64,000 bases of DNA from Shinisaurus crocodilurus (lineage: Eukaryota > Chordata > Lepidosauria > Squamata > Shinisauridae). Position 1 is the first letter of the stretch, and the number at the start of each line of letters is the position of its first letter. The notes under the pieces are model-generated. The model did not search any database. It had not been told where the DNA came from and saw only the letters and a list, made by a program, of their open reading frames with translations. Positions 1-11,199 of the stretch are shown here, piece by piece. The stretch is taken from NCBI GenBank assembly GCA_021292165.1, contig CM037879.1:162432886-162496885 (forward strand). Reading direction: 5' to 3'. The position numbers and the translations under genes were made by a program.

Positions 1-145
1 GGCACAAAAGCCAGAAACCACCAAATGATCGGTGGTTTGGGGAAAGGGGGTGGGGCCATCTGGGAAACCTAGAGGTCCTGTTTAGGGCCCCAGGTGGGCC
101 AGAATTGGCCCCTAGGCCTAAGGTTCTGCATCCCTGGTTTACTTG
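1..145. repeat. hAT-like dispersed repeat fragment
   Basis: This stretch resembles the right half of the repeat at 11200-11540. Both carry the phrases 'cacaaaagcca' and 'aggttctgca', followed by a G/C-rich segment ending near 'ctggttt'. It is cut by the window start, so neither end can be defined. It is intronic to FAM124A. Confidence 0.4.
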
Positions 146-1080
146 GAAGTGTGTACCACTGAGTTCAGTGAGCATTACTACTAGATCAGTGTGAATAAGA
201 TTATAAACTCTTAAAAGGAAGCATAACACATGAAGGGCTTGGGGTGTTCTTTGTCGTCGTCCCCCCCACACACACACACCCTGGGGCATTCATACTTTGC
301 AATAAATCCCTTATAACATTTTCCTTTCTCTCCATTTTTTCAACAAATCCTTGTTGTATTTCCCCGATTAGCCCTGACTGATATTCCCTAAACAAGTATG
401 TGGTGAAAGGGGACTGTTGTTATTGTATGAAGAATACAGGACACTGGGATGGTGTTCAGAGGACAAAACTCAATAAAATCCCTCGGTAAAGGGAAGTTTG
501 CGATTTTACAAAACCTTAGGGAAAGCAACAAGTAATTTGCTTTAGCTTCTCATGGTTAATGCATCAGGGGGGGGGGGGTGCAGCAAAGAACACCCCTACC
601 ATGGAGCAGGGAGGCTGGGAGATAACATAAAAATAGTTATTCCATGAAATTTCCATGAAATTGGGTGGCTCGCTCAGAATCCTGAAAATTTCAGCTTTAT
701 TTTAAAATGAGACTTCTAGGCTTAAGCAACCACTTCATTAGGAAACAGCCACAGTCTTTGTGGGACGTGGGTGCGTTGGTCCACAGCATTCAGAGTAAAC
801 CCTTTTCTTCTTTCCACTAATCGACTAATTCTCACCCAGCTACAAATGCTTTCCAAGGAGTTGCAAGCTTTTATATTGCTGTGAGCCACTCTGAGGGCCC
901 AATGGGTATAAAAAGCAGATCAGGCATTTTTTTAAAAAAACCCAAATGTTTCATTCCCAGTCCCTGATAAAAGCATCATGAAATTAGAAATAATAGTTAT
1001 AAAGTTTATTGTAGAAATGATGCCAAAGACGCATGTTAAGTCACGGTTCACAGTTGTGCCAGATTTGTATGAAAATGACA
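146..1080. other. FAM124A: FAM124A intron, no gene seen
   Basis: I see no conserved coding segment here. It contains a short CA run near 268-280 and a G run near 568-578. The remainder is AT-rich sequence I cannot assign. Confidence 0.4.
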
Positions 1081-1300
1081 AGGAGTCTTGTGGCACCTTA
1101 AACACTAAAGGTTGTATCCAGCGATGTTTGTCCACCAGTGCGGTGGAACCCGCTGGCAAAATGAATCCCCCCTCCCCCTGCCGACCCCCGTGCTCCCTCA
1201 AATTTGTTCGGGGGGGTGTTGGGGAATACTCTGGAGCAGATTTGGGGGTGCATGCAGGGAGCAGCATATGGTGAAATCCTGGTACATGAACAGAATTCAT
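1080..1300. repeat. Dispersed repeat related to 35570-35800
   Basis: The sequence includes a 'ggagtcttgtggcacctta' stretch, which is widespread in reptile repeats. It is followed by a C-rich and G-rich block with 'ctctggagcagattt'. A similar block lies at 35570-35800 in SERPINE3 intron 5. I infer a shared non-autonomous element and could not define its termini. Confidence 0.4.
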
Positions 1301-1325
1301 CTTGCTACTGTAGGCTTGTGCTGTA

Positions 1326-1434
1326 TAAGGCACAATCCTATACTTAGACAGAAAAAAGACCTACAACTTCGAGCATTCATGCTGGTTGTTGTTGTAGGCC
1401 TTTTTTCTGTCTAAGCATGCATGGAATTGCACCC
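1326..1434. mobile_element. Palindromic MITE, 'agacagaaaaaag' family
   Basis: The arms 'agacagaaaaaagacctac' and 'gtaggccttttttctgtct' face each other, and the outer ends read 'gcacaatcct' and 'ggaattgcac'. The same family occurs at 20088-20222, 22354-22452, 23990-24095, 26203-26325 and 44885-44975. It has no coding capacity. Several copies are flanked by TAA, which suggests a PIF/Harbinger-type target duplication. Confidence 0.6.
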
Positions 1435-1741
1435 ATAGAGAGTGTCCTTTACTATTTCCATGCAAAAACAATGTAGCTCTCCTTTTTAAATTTCTTTCTT
1501 GTAGAACTAAAAAGTATCACTGGGATTTGAATCTGCTTCAGTGATTATACCTCTAGATATAGTCTCCAGAGTTAATTTTTTTCATCATAATTAACAGGGA
1601 TCGCGATGCCTGTTACCCAATTGGATTACTGCCATGCTCTTAACCCATTTAGTAAATGCAGTTATTGTCAGGCAGCTTAGATAAAGAAGTGGTGAGAAAA
1701 TAAATCTGGTCTTTGATGTAATTAATTTTATCGCCTTCATT

Positions 1742-1900
1742 TGTAAACAGGACGACCCTAATTTGTTCCTGGAGCTGTGCGAAGATAGGTCGAAATATAC
1801 CAGGAACCCTAATCCCATCCTGATCAACTTGGCTAAGATTGCCACCGTGTTCTTTAGCCCTGCTCTTGTGATTTTAATGAAGATATTTGGGAGATGAAGC
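1742..1900 (+). other. Short open segment of unknown origin
   Basis: After an acceptor-like 'tttgtaaacag' at about 1750, the + strand stays open for roughly 45 codons before a stop. The translation is rich in Leu, Asn and Pro. I do not recognise it, and it does not match the penultimate exon expected for FAM124A. It may be a decayed retroelement or an unrelated conserved block. Confidence 0.2.
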
Positions 1901-2500
1901 TTTTTGTGGTATGGAGATAGTGGTGGGAAAGGCTTTTTCTACCACTACATTTCTGTGTGCCAGGCTGTTATTAAAGGCACTGGAGCAGGGCTAAGAACAG
2001 AGTTGGCAATTGTTTTCAACTCACTTGAGGCTGAACTGGGCTAGGCCTAGAGTCCCTTCCTAATAGATCTCTAGACTAGAGAGATGTCAGAAGTGGGGAT
2101 TTTCTGTTTCCAGATACCATCACCTTGCCAAGGATTTCATTTACCGTATATTGTAGTTTGCACAGCAGACTGTGCAGTAGTGTTTACAAGGAGCCAACTA
2201 GATGAACAGGCAACTCATTTCATTCTGGGGAGGAAGGTTTCCAGTGAGGGTTAGTCATTTAATTCAGGTTCGGTAGGTCATGGGTTGTATTAAAGAAGTC
2301 ACTGAGCCTTGATGATTTCATTGTTGAATGATATCAAAGCTGCCTTCAGGTTCTTTTGGAAGGAAAGGCAGGATATAAATCAAATAAACTGTTTTAACAC
2401 TGTATATAAATCCAATAAACTGTTTTAACCCAGCATCCTCCATGAACTGAGAGCACACCCCAGAAACTTCTACTGTCCTCAGGAGTTCCTCAGCAGACAT

Positions 2501-2958
2501 TGGCCTGGTTCACACTTAACGCTAACCCATGGTTTATTTAACCCAAGGTTTGTCTGGCATACGATTGAACAAACCATGGTTTGTTTTCTCAATCCTTGGA
2601 TTGTTTGTTTCCCTCCTTCTTCCCCCGCTCCCTCCATTTTCCAAATGCCTTTGCAGCACTGTAGTACTGGCATGTAGAGTGGCTGGTGTGTGTGTGGTTT
2701 TTTTGTTTGTTTGTTTTAACCATTCTTGCCACACCTATAGCCTGGCAAAACAACCCATGGTTCTGGGTGCATATGTATCGACAACCCATGGCTCAAACAA
2801 CCCAGAGTTCACAACCCAACAACAAACCATGGGTTCCCTTTCTGGATAATTCCTGGTCAACAACCTATGGTTTGTTAGTACAGCTGCATTCACACATCAT
2901 GACAACCCAGAATTCAACCCATACCACGGGTTAGCGTTGTGTGCGAACCCGGCCAAAC
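2501..2958. mobile_element. MITE with about 30-bp terminal inverted repeats
   Basis: The left end reads 'tggcctggttcacactta' and the right end, read on the other strand, 'tggccgggttcgcacaca'. Both continue into 'acgctaaccc'. The interior is full of shuffled 'aacccatggttt' motifs in both orientations. It encodes nothing and is a non-autonomous DNA transposon. Elements at 18821-19206 and 36162-36525 have the same general design. The superfamily is undetermined. Confidence 0.7.
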
Positions 2959-3119
2959 AGGAAGGAGATCCCTGAAAATAGAAAGTCTGAAAATCACTGC
3001 TGTTTCTCTGGACACTCTTTCCATACAAATTGTACCTGCAAGGAACTTCTATACAAGTTATAACACACAGCTGCACTTTTCAACAGGAAATGTCTATAGT
3101 ATAGTCAGGCAATCTAGAT

Positions 3120-3254
3120 CAGTGTTCTCCAACCTTGGGTCCCCAGATGTTTTGGGCCTACAACTCCCAGCATGCCCCAGCCAGCATAGCTGGCTGGGGC
3201 ATGCTGGGAGTTGTAGGCCCAAAACATCTGGGGACCCAAGGTTGGAGAACACTG
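3120..3254. mobile_element. Perfect 135-bp palindromic hAT-type element
   Basis: Two perfect 66-bp arms flank a 3-nt loop (ata). The ends read CAGTGTTCTCC. Flanking octamers at 3112-3119 (atctagat) and 3255-3262 (atctagag) match at 7 of 8 positions, as expected for an 8-bp hAT target duplication. Related copies are at 8629-8728 and 47401-47535, with half copies at 15133-15205 and 45738-45808. Any apparent reading frame here is an artefact of the palindrome. Confidence 0.85.
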
Positions 3255-3950
3255 ATCTAGAGGATTAAGGAAGTAGCTGTGTTTGTGCTACCTGGGTGTA
3301 ATATAACAGGATGGCATAATTTTATTCTAAGGCTGATGTGCAGTTTGTGGGAATGGTGTGAAACCCTTGAAAATTGGTACCATATTATTAAAGTATCATC
3401 ATTATTTTTTCCAGGGACACGCTTACCCTTGGGGATTGGTGCAGTTGGCTGTGTGCAAATCTAGGCACAATAGTGCAGTCAAAAGAAAGGGCTGCAGTAG
3501 CTGGTAACTGTGCAGTTCAGATTAAAATAGAAGCAGCCCTTTGTGGCCTCAGTGATAACAAGTGTATCAGTTTGTACATGGCGCTTTTGTCCTCTCAGAC
3601 AGCTGAGGCTGAGTCCAGTCTAGCAGTGCCATTTGTGCTCTTTGTTTCTGACCTGTTACGCAGAAAACAAGCAGTTCTTTTGTCAGCACTAATGGCCCTA
3701 CAGAAACCAAACATATAAAAGAGAAAGAAAAAGCAACAGTGCAATGGTAGTTTTTCCTCTAAATCTGTTGGAAGACTTTCTCCACAGAGAGGGTAGTTCT
3801 CAAAAGAGGGAAATTAGAATTCTCCATAATGGTTACCTACTGAATCAATTCACAAACTAATACTTTCCAGAACACCATTTTTAAAAAAGGCTTAGAGGCT
3901 TTGTATATTAATAGCATTAATTTCCTGTTGAAAACAAGTTCTGGTTCTAC
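3255..3950. other. FAM124A: FAM124A intron, no gene seen
   Basis: There is no recognised coding exon, RNA gene or mobile element. A run of in-frame codons near 3473-3718 has no recognisable domain and is taken as chance. Confidence 0.4.
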
Positions 3951-4133
3951 AGGGCAATATAATGTGTGTCTTACTCAGAAGTAAGTCCCTTTAAGTTCAA
4001 CAAGCCTTACTCCAAGGTAAGCGTGTGTAGGATGGCAGATTAATTTGATCTGTGTGAGTTAAAATCATAGAAGCAGAGTAATATAAAGACAAGAATGTCC
4101 ACCTACTTACTTACAAAATCTAGAACCAGGATA

Positions 4134-4384
4134 CAGTAATACCTTGGATTGCAAGCATAATTTGTTCTGGAACCGTGCTTGTAATCCAAAACACTCTTAT
4201 ATCAAAGCGAGTCTCTGGCGGGCGTGAGCGGGGCCGATTTCAGCTCGCTCGAGGCGAGCGGTTACATCCCTACCTTGTCTTGCAAGACGTTGCTTGTTTA
4301 TCAAGTCAAAATTTATTTTAAAAATTTGCTTGTCTTGTAAAACGCTCTCAGACCAAGTTACTTGCAATCCAAGGTATTACTGTA
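4134..4384. mobile_element. Tigger/pogo-like MITE with TA target
   Basis: It begins 'cagtaataccttggattgc' and ends with the inverted complement 'gcaatccaaggtattactg', both flanked by TA. Length and ends match the copies at 5584-5836 and 41584-41833. TA targets and these ends point to a non-autonomous Tc1/mariner-pogo element. The centre is unusually GC-rich in this copy. Confidence 0.75.
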
Positions 4385-4666
4385 CTTACTCCATCTTTAA
4401 GAGCGTATTCCCAATATTCCTGAGCATTACTAGTGCCCTAATCTTAAACAGATCCACCTTTAGATAACTCTCACTGATATTGGTCATATTTAATTCCAGG
4501 GCTCAGGATGTTCACTGTCCTCCTTTTGTTAGATTCTTCTTTTTTCATTTTTCAGTACAATACAGACAGTAAAACACTTCCCCCTCCTGCCCCCACCCAT
4601 CCCCATTCCCTCCCCTTTAGGTTCCCCCTCCCCTCTTCATATTATTCTGTATTTAAAGAGGGTTTT

Positions 4667-4698
4667 TTTTCATATATATATATATATATATATATATG
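4667..4698. repeat. (TA)n microsatellite
   Basis: An uninterrupted run of alternating A and T covers about 30 bases in the FAM124A intron. Confidence 0.9.
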
Positions 4699-4839
4699 TA
4701 AAATCATTAAGAGCAAATTGGATAAATAGTTACATAGAAAGAAAAATAAAATTAAAGGGTTTAAGTGTCATGCACGTCTCTTTGTTCACTGCCCTTTAAT
4801 ATCCCATAATAGTTGTAATAGAAATGGGTGAATCCCGCA

Positions 4840-4875
4840 CATGCGTGCGCGCACGCACGCACACACACACACAGA
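4840..4875. repeat. (CG/CA)n dinucleotide run
   Basis: Alternating purine-pyrimidine sequence starts as 'tgcgtgcgcgcacgcacgc' and continues as CA repeats. A run of this kind can adopt Z-DNA. Confidence 0.85.
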
Positions 4876-5204
4876 GTTTCAGTATGTCTGTGTTAAATGC
4901 TGCTTTTAAAATTCTGGATTAATTCATTAATGTCTTATAGTCAGTAACACAGTCACCATTTAAAATGCACTTTGGAAGAATGGACACTAAAAAAAAAGGC
5001 CAGGTGGCTCAGCTGATAGTGTCCACGGCCAAGGGAGGGACCAGAAGGGGCTCACTGTGAAAACCCAGTCGTATTTTAAGTAAGGTATCCTAAGGAAGGC
5101 ACAACAAAAAGGGGAGGAAAAAAATATGCAAGTAATATAAAGTTCCCATATTGGCCTCCATCATTACCAATTCAAGTGGGGGGGGGGCACAATAGCCTAC
5201 AGCA

Positions 5205-5455
5205 GAGGTGGGGGAACCTCTGGCCCTCCTGTGGTCCCAATCCGGCTTTCCTAGAATCCCTAGAAGGCTGCACCCCTTTCCTCTAACTGCCAATCATTTT
5301 GGTGTTTTCCTGGCAGTAAGGGCTTTAAGCTAAAATATGCAGGTATTTTTGATATTTTGGTCCAGCCCCTTTTGCCTTAGGTCCACCCCTTTGCCTTTGG
5401 CTCCACCCACCACAGATGTGGCCCCAGAAATTTCCATATTGCATCAATTAAGGTG
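5205..5455. mobile_element. hAT-like non-autonomous element relic
   Basis: The left end reads 'cagaggtgggggaacctctgg', followed by text shared in reverse with 11200-11540. The termini resemble the CAGNGGTNGGC ends of other hAT-type repeats in this window. I did not find a clean target duplication. Confidence 0.45.
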
Positions 5456-5583
5456 AGAATAAACCAGCCCTTGCCAGCCTGAACCCTTAAACAGGATGTA
5501 TACATATCTCTAGCGAAATTCAAATTTATTATTTTAAGTTACATCCTTAAAAAGAGATTTACAGTTCAAACCAATACATGAAT

Positions 5584-5836
5584 ACAGTAATACCTTGCAT
5601 TGCAAGTAACTTGGTTTGAGAGCATTTTGCAAGACAAGCAAATTTTTAAATATTTATTTAATTTTTTTTACTTGATATACAAGCGACGTCTTGCAATACA
5701 AGTACTGTAGTACAGCTTAAATTAAAAATCTCTGTACAGATTTTTTTTGGGGAATTTCGTTTTGATATAAGAGTGTTTTGGATTACAAGCACGTTTCCGG
5801 AACGAATTATGCTCTCAATCCAAGGCATGACTGTAC
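5584..5836. mobile_element. Tigger/pogo-like MITE with TA target
   Basis: This is a second copy of the family at 4134-4384. It opens with 'cagtaataccttgcattgc' and closes with a diverged complement of that sequence ahead of 'actgta'. It is closest to the copy at 41584-41833. Confidence 0.75.
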
Positions 5837-6019
5837 TCAGAAGTAAGTTTCATTGTTTTCAGTGGGGCTTACTCCCAGGGAAGTATGTATAGGATCACAG
5901 CTCTATTTTATTTTATTTAAACCTTTTCTATCCACCTTTCAGTAAAACAACTTCCTAGGTGGCTAGAAACAAAACAACAACAACAACAAATCAATTTAAA
6001 ACAGCAGTAAGAAGAGGCC

Positions 6020-6540
6020 AAGAAGAAGATCTTAGTGTCCGGGCCCAGTTCAAAGTGCTGGTGCTAACATTCAAAGCCCTAAACGGCTTGGGGCCAGGGT
6101 ATCTGAAGGATCGTCTCCTCCCACATGCACCTGCCCAGACCCAGGCACTAAGATCTTCAGCGGTCCTTCTCTGAGAGCCCCTGCCAAAGGAAGTGAGGCA
6201 GGTGGATACTCGGAGGAGGAGCTTTTCTGTTGTGGCACCCCGGTTGTGGAATGAGCTCCCCAAAGAGGCTCGCCTGGCACCTACATTGTACTCTTTTTGG
6301 CGCCAGGTGAAGACCTTTCTATTTTCCCAGGCATTTTAATCATTTCAATCTTGTAGTTGTTTTTAACTCTGTTATTGTAATTTGAACTGCTGCTGCTAGC
6401 TTTACTGTTTGTTTTTTAACCTGTGGTTTTAAATCTTATATTTCCATTATATTGTATTTTATGGTTTTAACTGTTGTAAACCGGCCAGGGAGCTTCGGCT
6501 ATTGGGCAGTATAAAAATGTATGAAAGAAAGAAAGAACAA
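6020..6540 (+). mobile_element. L2-type LINE, 3' end of reverse transcriptase and tail
   Basis: The + strand encodes the C-terminal region of an L2-clade reverse transcriptase, with the phrase FKVLVLTFKALNGLGPGYL. It then has stops and frameshifts, and ends in the L2-like 3' tail 'gagcttcggctattgggca' with a GAAA repeat. Sequence on both sides (5905-6000 and 6540-6820) reads as an older L2 copy on the other strand, so this may be a nested insertion. Confidence 0.7.
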
Positions 6541-6820
6541 AACAACCAGCAATAAAATATTATCCATGAAAATTTGGAACAAAGAAAATTCTTCTCCTGG
6601 TACCTAAAAGCACATAAAGTAGATCCCAGGCAAGTGTCTCCGGGGAGAATATTCTGCAATTAGGGCACCACCACTGAGAAGACCCCATCCCTCATCAACA
6701 CCCATCCAATCTCTGAATGTGGGGGCACTGAAAGGAGGGCCTGTAATGAAAGTTTAACGAACAGGTGGGTTCAAATGGGAGCAGGCAGTCCTTCAGATAC
6801 TCTATCCTTAGCCGTATAGA
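6540..6820 (-). mobile_element. L2-type LINE fragment, opposite strand
   Basis: Read on the minus strand, this region carries degraded L2 3' coding sequence ('ggtggtgccc' and upstream segments). It is interrupted by the + strand L2 copy to its left. No intact frame remains. Confidence 0.45.
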
Positions 6821-7083
6821 CTTAACACATTTTGATGACACTCCATCACCCAGCTTTCAGTGATATGCCTGATGCCACTTGTGTCAATTCAAAGGAAGTA
6901 AATAGAATTGTGGGTGCAGTAACATTCTCTCCCCCCCCCCCCCAGGAATTGTTGCATATACATTTGGGTGTGCATCTTACTCTGTTACTTATTAATGTGT
7001 TGAGTGGTAATTTCCATGGTACAGAAATTCAGCATAATGTATGTTAATGTGGAATCTGACTGTTACACTCCTCTTATCTGCAG

Positions 7084-7884
7084 CAGACCCGGTATAAGAA
7101 GAGTGCTAAGCAGAGCAAGTTTTGCTGGTCATTGCCATCAAAAAACCTTCCTGTTGCACCACTGCCAAGTTTTGTTCCCCACAGCAACAGGTGGACTCTT
7201 AGCAAAGACAGTGGTCCTTTGAAACCAGTTGATTCAACCACATTTCACCACGCCAACCCATGCCTGGGTGTTTCCCAGCAGGACCTGAGAATCTATGGCC
7301 GAGAACGCTTTCCCAGGAGATCCAGCAGTGCCTCTACCAATTCAGGTTCATTTCAGCGAAGCAAGTCTCTTGTTTGCTTGCCCACAACAAGCTCTTCCCT
7401 AGTCCTCGAATCTTTTCATTTTAGTGAGCCAAATTCATTAAGCACTTTCTCTTCTGGGCACAGAGCAAGAACCAGAGTGAACATTGATGACTTGGAGGGA
7501 GTTCAGGAGACTGATGTAGACACAGGGATGAAACTTGCTCACTCGGATCTATCCGTGGTCTCTGCTTATTCAGTTCCTGATGGTTTCAGTAATGAGATGG
7601 AAGCAAGGAGAAAGTGTCCTACGCAAGAGCAAAGCATCAATAGATTTAAGCAGGCTGTCTCTAGAGGAAGATTCCCTTCAGCCAAGTGCAACCTCTTTGA
7701 GTTTCCTTCCAGCTCCCTTCCTTTCCCTTTTGATTGGTCTTCCAGCTCTTCTACATCCCCTTCAGCTTCTCCTTCAGCTGCCCACTTTGAGATCAAATGT
7801 TTGCCAAGAGGAACAGTTTTTTCTTTCGATGACAGCAGAACAACTGGTGGTGGAAAAACCAATGAAGAAGAATTCTACATCTGA
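7084..7884 (+). CDS. FAM124A: FAM124A, terminal coding exon (267 codons including stop)
   Basis: This is the last coding exon of FAM124A, a vertebrate FAM124-family protein of poorly known function. The acceptor is 'cttatctgcag', followed by a phase-0 frame that stays open to TGA at 7882-7884. The peptide matches human FAM124A as I recall it at several conserved islands: SFQRSKSL.CLPT, IDDLEG.QETDVDTG, SDLSVVSAYS, and the C-terminal EEFYI. Between the islands it is Ser/Pro-rich and divergent, as expected for a disordered tail. The acceptor is a NAGNAG (cagcag), so 7087 is an alternative start that would drop one Gln. The upstream exons with the folded domain lie outside the window. The gene precedes SERPINE3 on the same strand, as in human. 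The identification is firm; the precise exon start is an inference. Confidence 0.93.
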   Translation, partial: QTRYKKSAKQSKFCWSLPSKNLPVAPLPSFVPHSNRWTLSKDSGPLKPVDSTTFHHANPCLGVSQQDLRIYGRERFPRRSSSASTNSGSFQRSKSLVCLPTTSSSLVLESFHFSEPNSLSTFSSGHRARTRVNIDDLEGVQETDVDTGMKLAHSDLSVVSAYSVPDGFSNEMEARRKCPTQEQSINRFKQAVSRGRFPSAKCNLFEFPSSSLPFPFDWSSSSSTSPSASPSAAHFEIKCLPRGTVFSFDDSRTTGGGKTNEEEFYI

Positions 7885-8263
7885 ACTTCTTCCGTGTGTG
7901 TGTGTGTGTGGTGGGGGGAATATGTTATTGTTATATGCTTTGCAGCTTTGGTGTTCAACTGATTTCCACCCTAAGCCCAAGATCAGCTATCCAAGGTCTT
8001 GCACTGTGCTTCCAGGATATATCTGGTGGCTTGTGGTAAGTACACATGTGTCTTCCTTGGGCTATTGTGGGGGTTTTGGGGGGGGGGTGATAAATGGAAG
8101 ATTGATTTCCCCCCACTCCCCTCCCCACTTTTCTTCAAAGAAATCCCCTCCCCCCAGTTTCTGTCCTTGGCCATTCACACTAGAACTGGTGAGATCAGAC
8201 ATAGGATATTGATACTGCCAAATTATTCTGCCCTCCCTCTTCTATAAAGCATTCGCAGTAAAA

Positions 8264-8269
8264 AATAAA
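8264..8269 (+). terminator. FAM124A: Candidate FAM124A polyadenylation signal AATAAA
   Basis: This is the first canonical AATAAA after the FAM124A stop, about 380 nt downstream. The 3' UTR between (7885-8263) holds a GT run near 7894-7908 and polypyrimidine tracts. It could be one of several sites. Confidence 0.5.
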
Positions 8270-8628
8270 ACCTTACCTCCCTCAGTAGAATTGTTCATTG
8301 CCTCCTCACATCTACTTCTGAATTTGAGGCTCTAGAACCCTATCCTGGGGAAGAAGGGCTGGCAAGCTGCTACCAGGGAGTGCTTATGTCTTATATTACT
8401 AATATTAAACTACGGTATGTTGTTGCTATTGAACTAGCCAGAAGCCCCACTGTTTGACGGCCTGTGTTAGGAATAATGACCAGGTTTTTTTACTGTTTTT
8501 CCATAGTTGTGAAAATCTGCCATTCATGATCCAAGAGACTGTCAGGTTAAATCTCATCTCAGCTACAACCCTGCAGGTGCCAATTGATAAGCCACCATTT
8601 ATGCAGCCTCGGCTCTCACCGTCTAGGC

Positions 8629-8728
8629 CAGGGCTCTCCAACCAGGTTCCCCAGGTTAGCCATGCTGACCTGGTATGCTGGGAGCTGTAGGCCAGCAACA
8701 TCTGGGGACCCAAGGTTGGAGAGCCCTG
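8629..8728. mobile_element. Palindromic hAT-type element, diverged copy
   Basis: Ends CAGGGCTCTCC and GGAGAGCCCTG enclose imperfect arms of the same family as 3120-3254. The flanking octamers gtctaggc and atctagat share only a core of five bases. The arms no longer match each other perfectly, so this copy looks older. Confidence 0.7.
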
Positions 8729-9014
8729 ATCTAGATGCACCAGGCAGGATGGCAGCAGTGATTCAGTTCACTAATTGAGAATTACAAGAGTGACTCGGAT
8801 CCATAGTTTCCCGTCAAGGCCGGAGCATTTTCATGAACTGGAACAAATGCAACACAACTGCTTCTGTTTGTGAATTTCTAGGTTGAACATAAACAACTGG
8901 GGACCCAAGAGCCCTGCTCTGGCCTACACATGGGGTTTATAATACTTGTCTCTCCTACAGGGCTGTTATAAGGAGTACTGTGACAATGTACGTGGAGCAC
9001 TTTGAACACTGAAA

Positions 9015-9400
9015 ATGCTATATAAACTAATTTTATTTATTTAGTATACTTTTGGATCACTCCATTCAATGAGTGCTCGAAGCAATGGACAAAAAAGAGT
9101 ACGGTAATTAAAAGAACCAAATACATGAAATGACAACAACGGCAAACAAGGGGAAAAAACACATCACAGTAAAACCAGAAAGCACTAAGAATGTCAGAGA
9201 TTGTGTGGCATTAACCATTAAAGCTTGGCAGAACAATGTCATCTTCACCAGTTGTCTGAAGGACAGTAGCTAACCCAACTTGCTAGGGAGGGAGTTCCAC
9301 ACCCAGGATGCAGCTACACAAAAGGCCATGTCTAATGCTAAATTTTACTAAACCTGACACTGTCTCGGTTTTGTTCCCACTAAAGGAGGTGTACCTGAGA
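9015..9400 (-). mobile_element. L2-type LINE fragment
   Basis: Read on the minus strand, it shows an L2-like 3' region: a TTTATTTA tail at 9035-9045 and degraded coding sequence including a 'gtggaactccctccc' segment. There is no intact frame. Confidence 0.5.
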
Positions 9401-9694
9401 GCAGTACCAATGGTTTGTTGGCCATGGCACTTTCTGCCTCAGATACAAATTGGCTACACTGGCTTTTATAGTACAAAATGGCAGGCCAGATGAGGGGGGT
9501 CACTAGGCTGTGATGAGTCCCCCATCCAGCTTGTCCTTGCCTGTTGCCATCTCTGAGGAATAGAGGCCCTTATCCACGCCACCCCCTCTCCTCACAGGTG
9601 GCAATAATTCTTCTCATCTCTCTGCTGCAGCAATAGGATTAGGCACAGAGGGCAGGGTAGAAGAAGAGCTCTGAACTTTGGCACTTCCTTTTAT

Positions 9695-10250
9695 TAATTA
9701 TTTTATTTATTTTTCAAAACAAATTATAACAAAAAATATATATAACAAAATACAAGATTATCACACAAATATAACATAATCAACATACAATAAATCATAA
9801 AGTGCTCCCCCCACCCTCCAAGGGACCAATTAATATACTTCTATCCTCTTAATCAAATAAATTCTAAATTCCAAAAATATAACTTATCCTGACAAGGCAT
9901 GTTACCCTTCCCCTTTATTAATACATAATCTAGTAATTGATTCCATATCTCCATAAAATTATTCTTCTTTAGCCATCCTTTTTTGCATTTGATACTACTA
10001 GTTAGTTTATCATTTAGGGCTATGTCCCAAACTTCCTTATACCAGTCTGTTATTAGGAAAACATGTTGTACTTTCCAATTTCTTGCTATCATTAGCCTGG
10101 CCGCAGTTAACAAGTTTACAATTAACTCCTTCGTATTTTGATCACAAATAAGCTTCTCAGTTATTGATAACAATGCTAATTTTGGACAGACCTCTAAATT
10201 AGTACCAATAATTTTTGATATTTCTGTAAAAACCTCTCGTCAAAACACCA
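9695..10250 (-). mobile_element. L1 LINE, 3' end of ORF2 and A-rich tail
   Basis: Minus-strand translation gives the extreme C-terminus of an L1 ORF2, including ELIVNLLTAARLMIARNWK and WYKEVWDIALNDKL, and stops near 9853. The A-rich 3' region faces left (9695-9800). It is homologous to the L1 at 55154-56602. The copy is strongly 5'-truncated and its right boundary is uncertain. Confidence 0.75.
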
Positions 10251-11195
10251 ATATACTTCCAAAAGCTATCATACTAAAACATGTCAGGTTACTAAGTACC
10301 ATATTATTTGTGGTATTTTTGAGGAAAAACATTGAGGTGCACAATTATTACACTTGAAATGAATAGAGGGTTTTTGTTTCACAGGCAATATATTTTTATC
10401 CATTGATTAATCATTTGATGGTTCTTGCTTTCTCACTTGCCTTGATCACCTCCGGATGAGCTGTGGTGATAAGTAATGTGATCTGATCATGTGATAGTAT
10501 CAACAAACTTGAACTACCCTGTTGGCTTCTGTGCTATATAAAGAGAGGAACTCCTGAATTCTTGGAATTTCCATTGGAGTAGTGAGCTGCTGGCTGACTA
10601 CATCTTACCTCTGAAGTAATGTTTCATGTCCAATCCAACAGAATAACCATTAAATACCTTTCCCCTTCAGCCCTGGACCTAATATTGTGATAGGCCCAAC
10701 TCTAGCAGTTTTAGAATGTCCTACTATTGCACAGTGGTTTTCTTCAACTGTGATATTTGTAAAAATCTGATCAAACATAGTGTTGTATGTCCAGACTATG
10801 TTGTGTGTGTGTGTGTGCGCGCGCACGCGTGTATGTATGCACGCACACACACACGTACTTTGTGAAATTGTTTTTACATGCAGGCTTTTAAAGAAAGCAA
10901 AACTAATCATGGGACATCGTTCAAAGCAACATCTCCCACTTGTAGTCACAAGGTGAAAGAGTCCATAAACTCTGCTCTGATATTGAGTCACTGAAGTAGA
11001 GTATAAATGTATCAACTCTCATAGAATCCATTTCAGGGTTCTACCTCCTCATTCTGTTGCATATGTAGACTAGGTCTTCTTTCACATGCACCCCCACCGC
11101 CACTGCACCTGCAACTCAAGAAGTGATAACAATCCTGCGGGATTGCAATCGAGGAATACCCTTTTCAAATTCAGTCTCTTAAATTGGGCGGGGGT
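10251..11195. other. Intergenic, no gene seen, GT/CA microsatellite
   Basis: Apart from an alternating GT-GC-CA run at about 10803-10855, I see no gene or assignable repeat. A TATA-like 'ctatataaagagagg' near 10533 has no supported exon after it. Confidence 0.4.
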
Positions 11196-11199
11196 TTGA

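Noticed and set aside
2529..2934. Several overlapping open frames on both strands
   Set aside because: They lie within a MITE made of inverted 'aacccatggttt' motifs and have no domain.
3120..3254. Coding frame with phrases such as LGLQLPACPSQHSWLG
   Set aside because: The same peptide appears from every copy of the palindrome and on both strands; it is repeat-derived.
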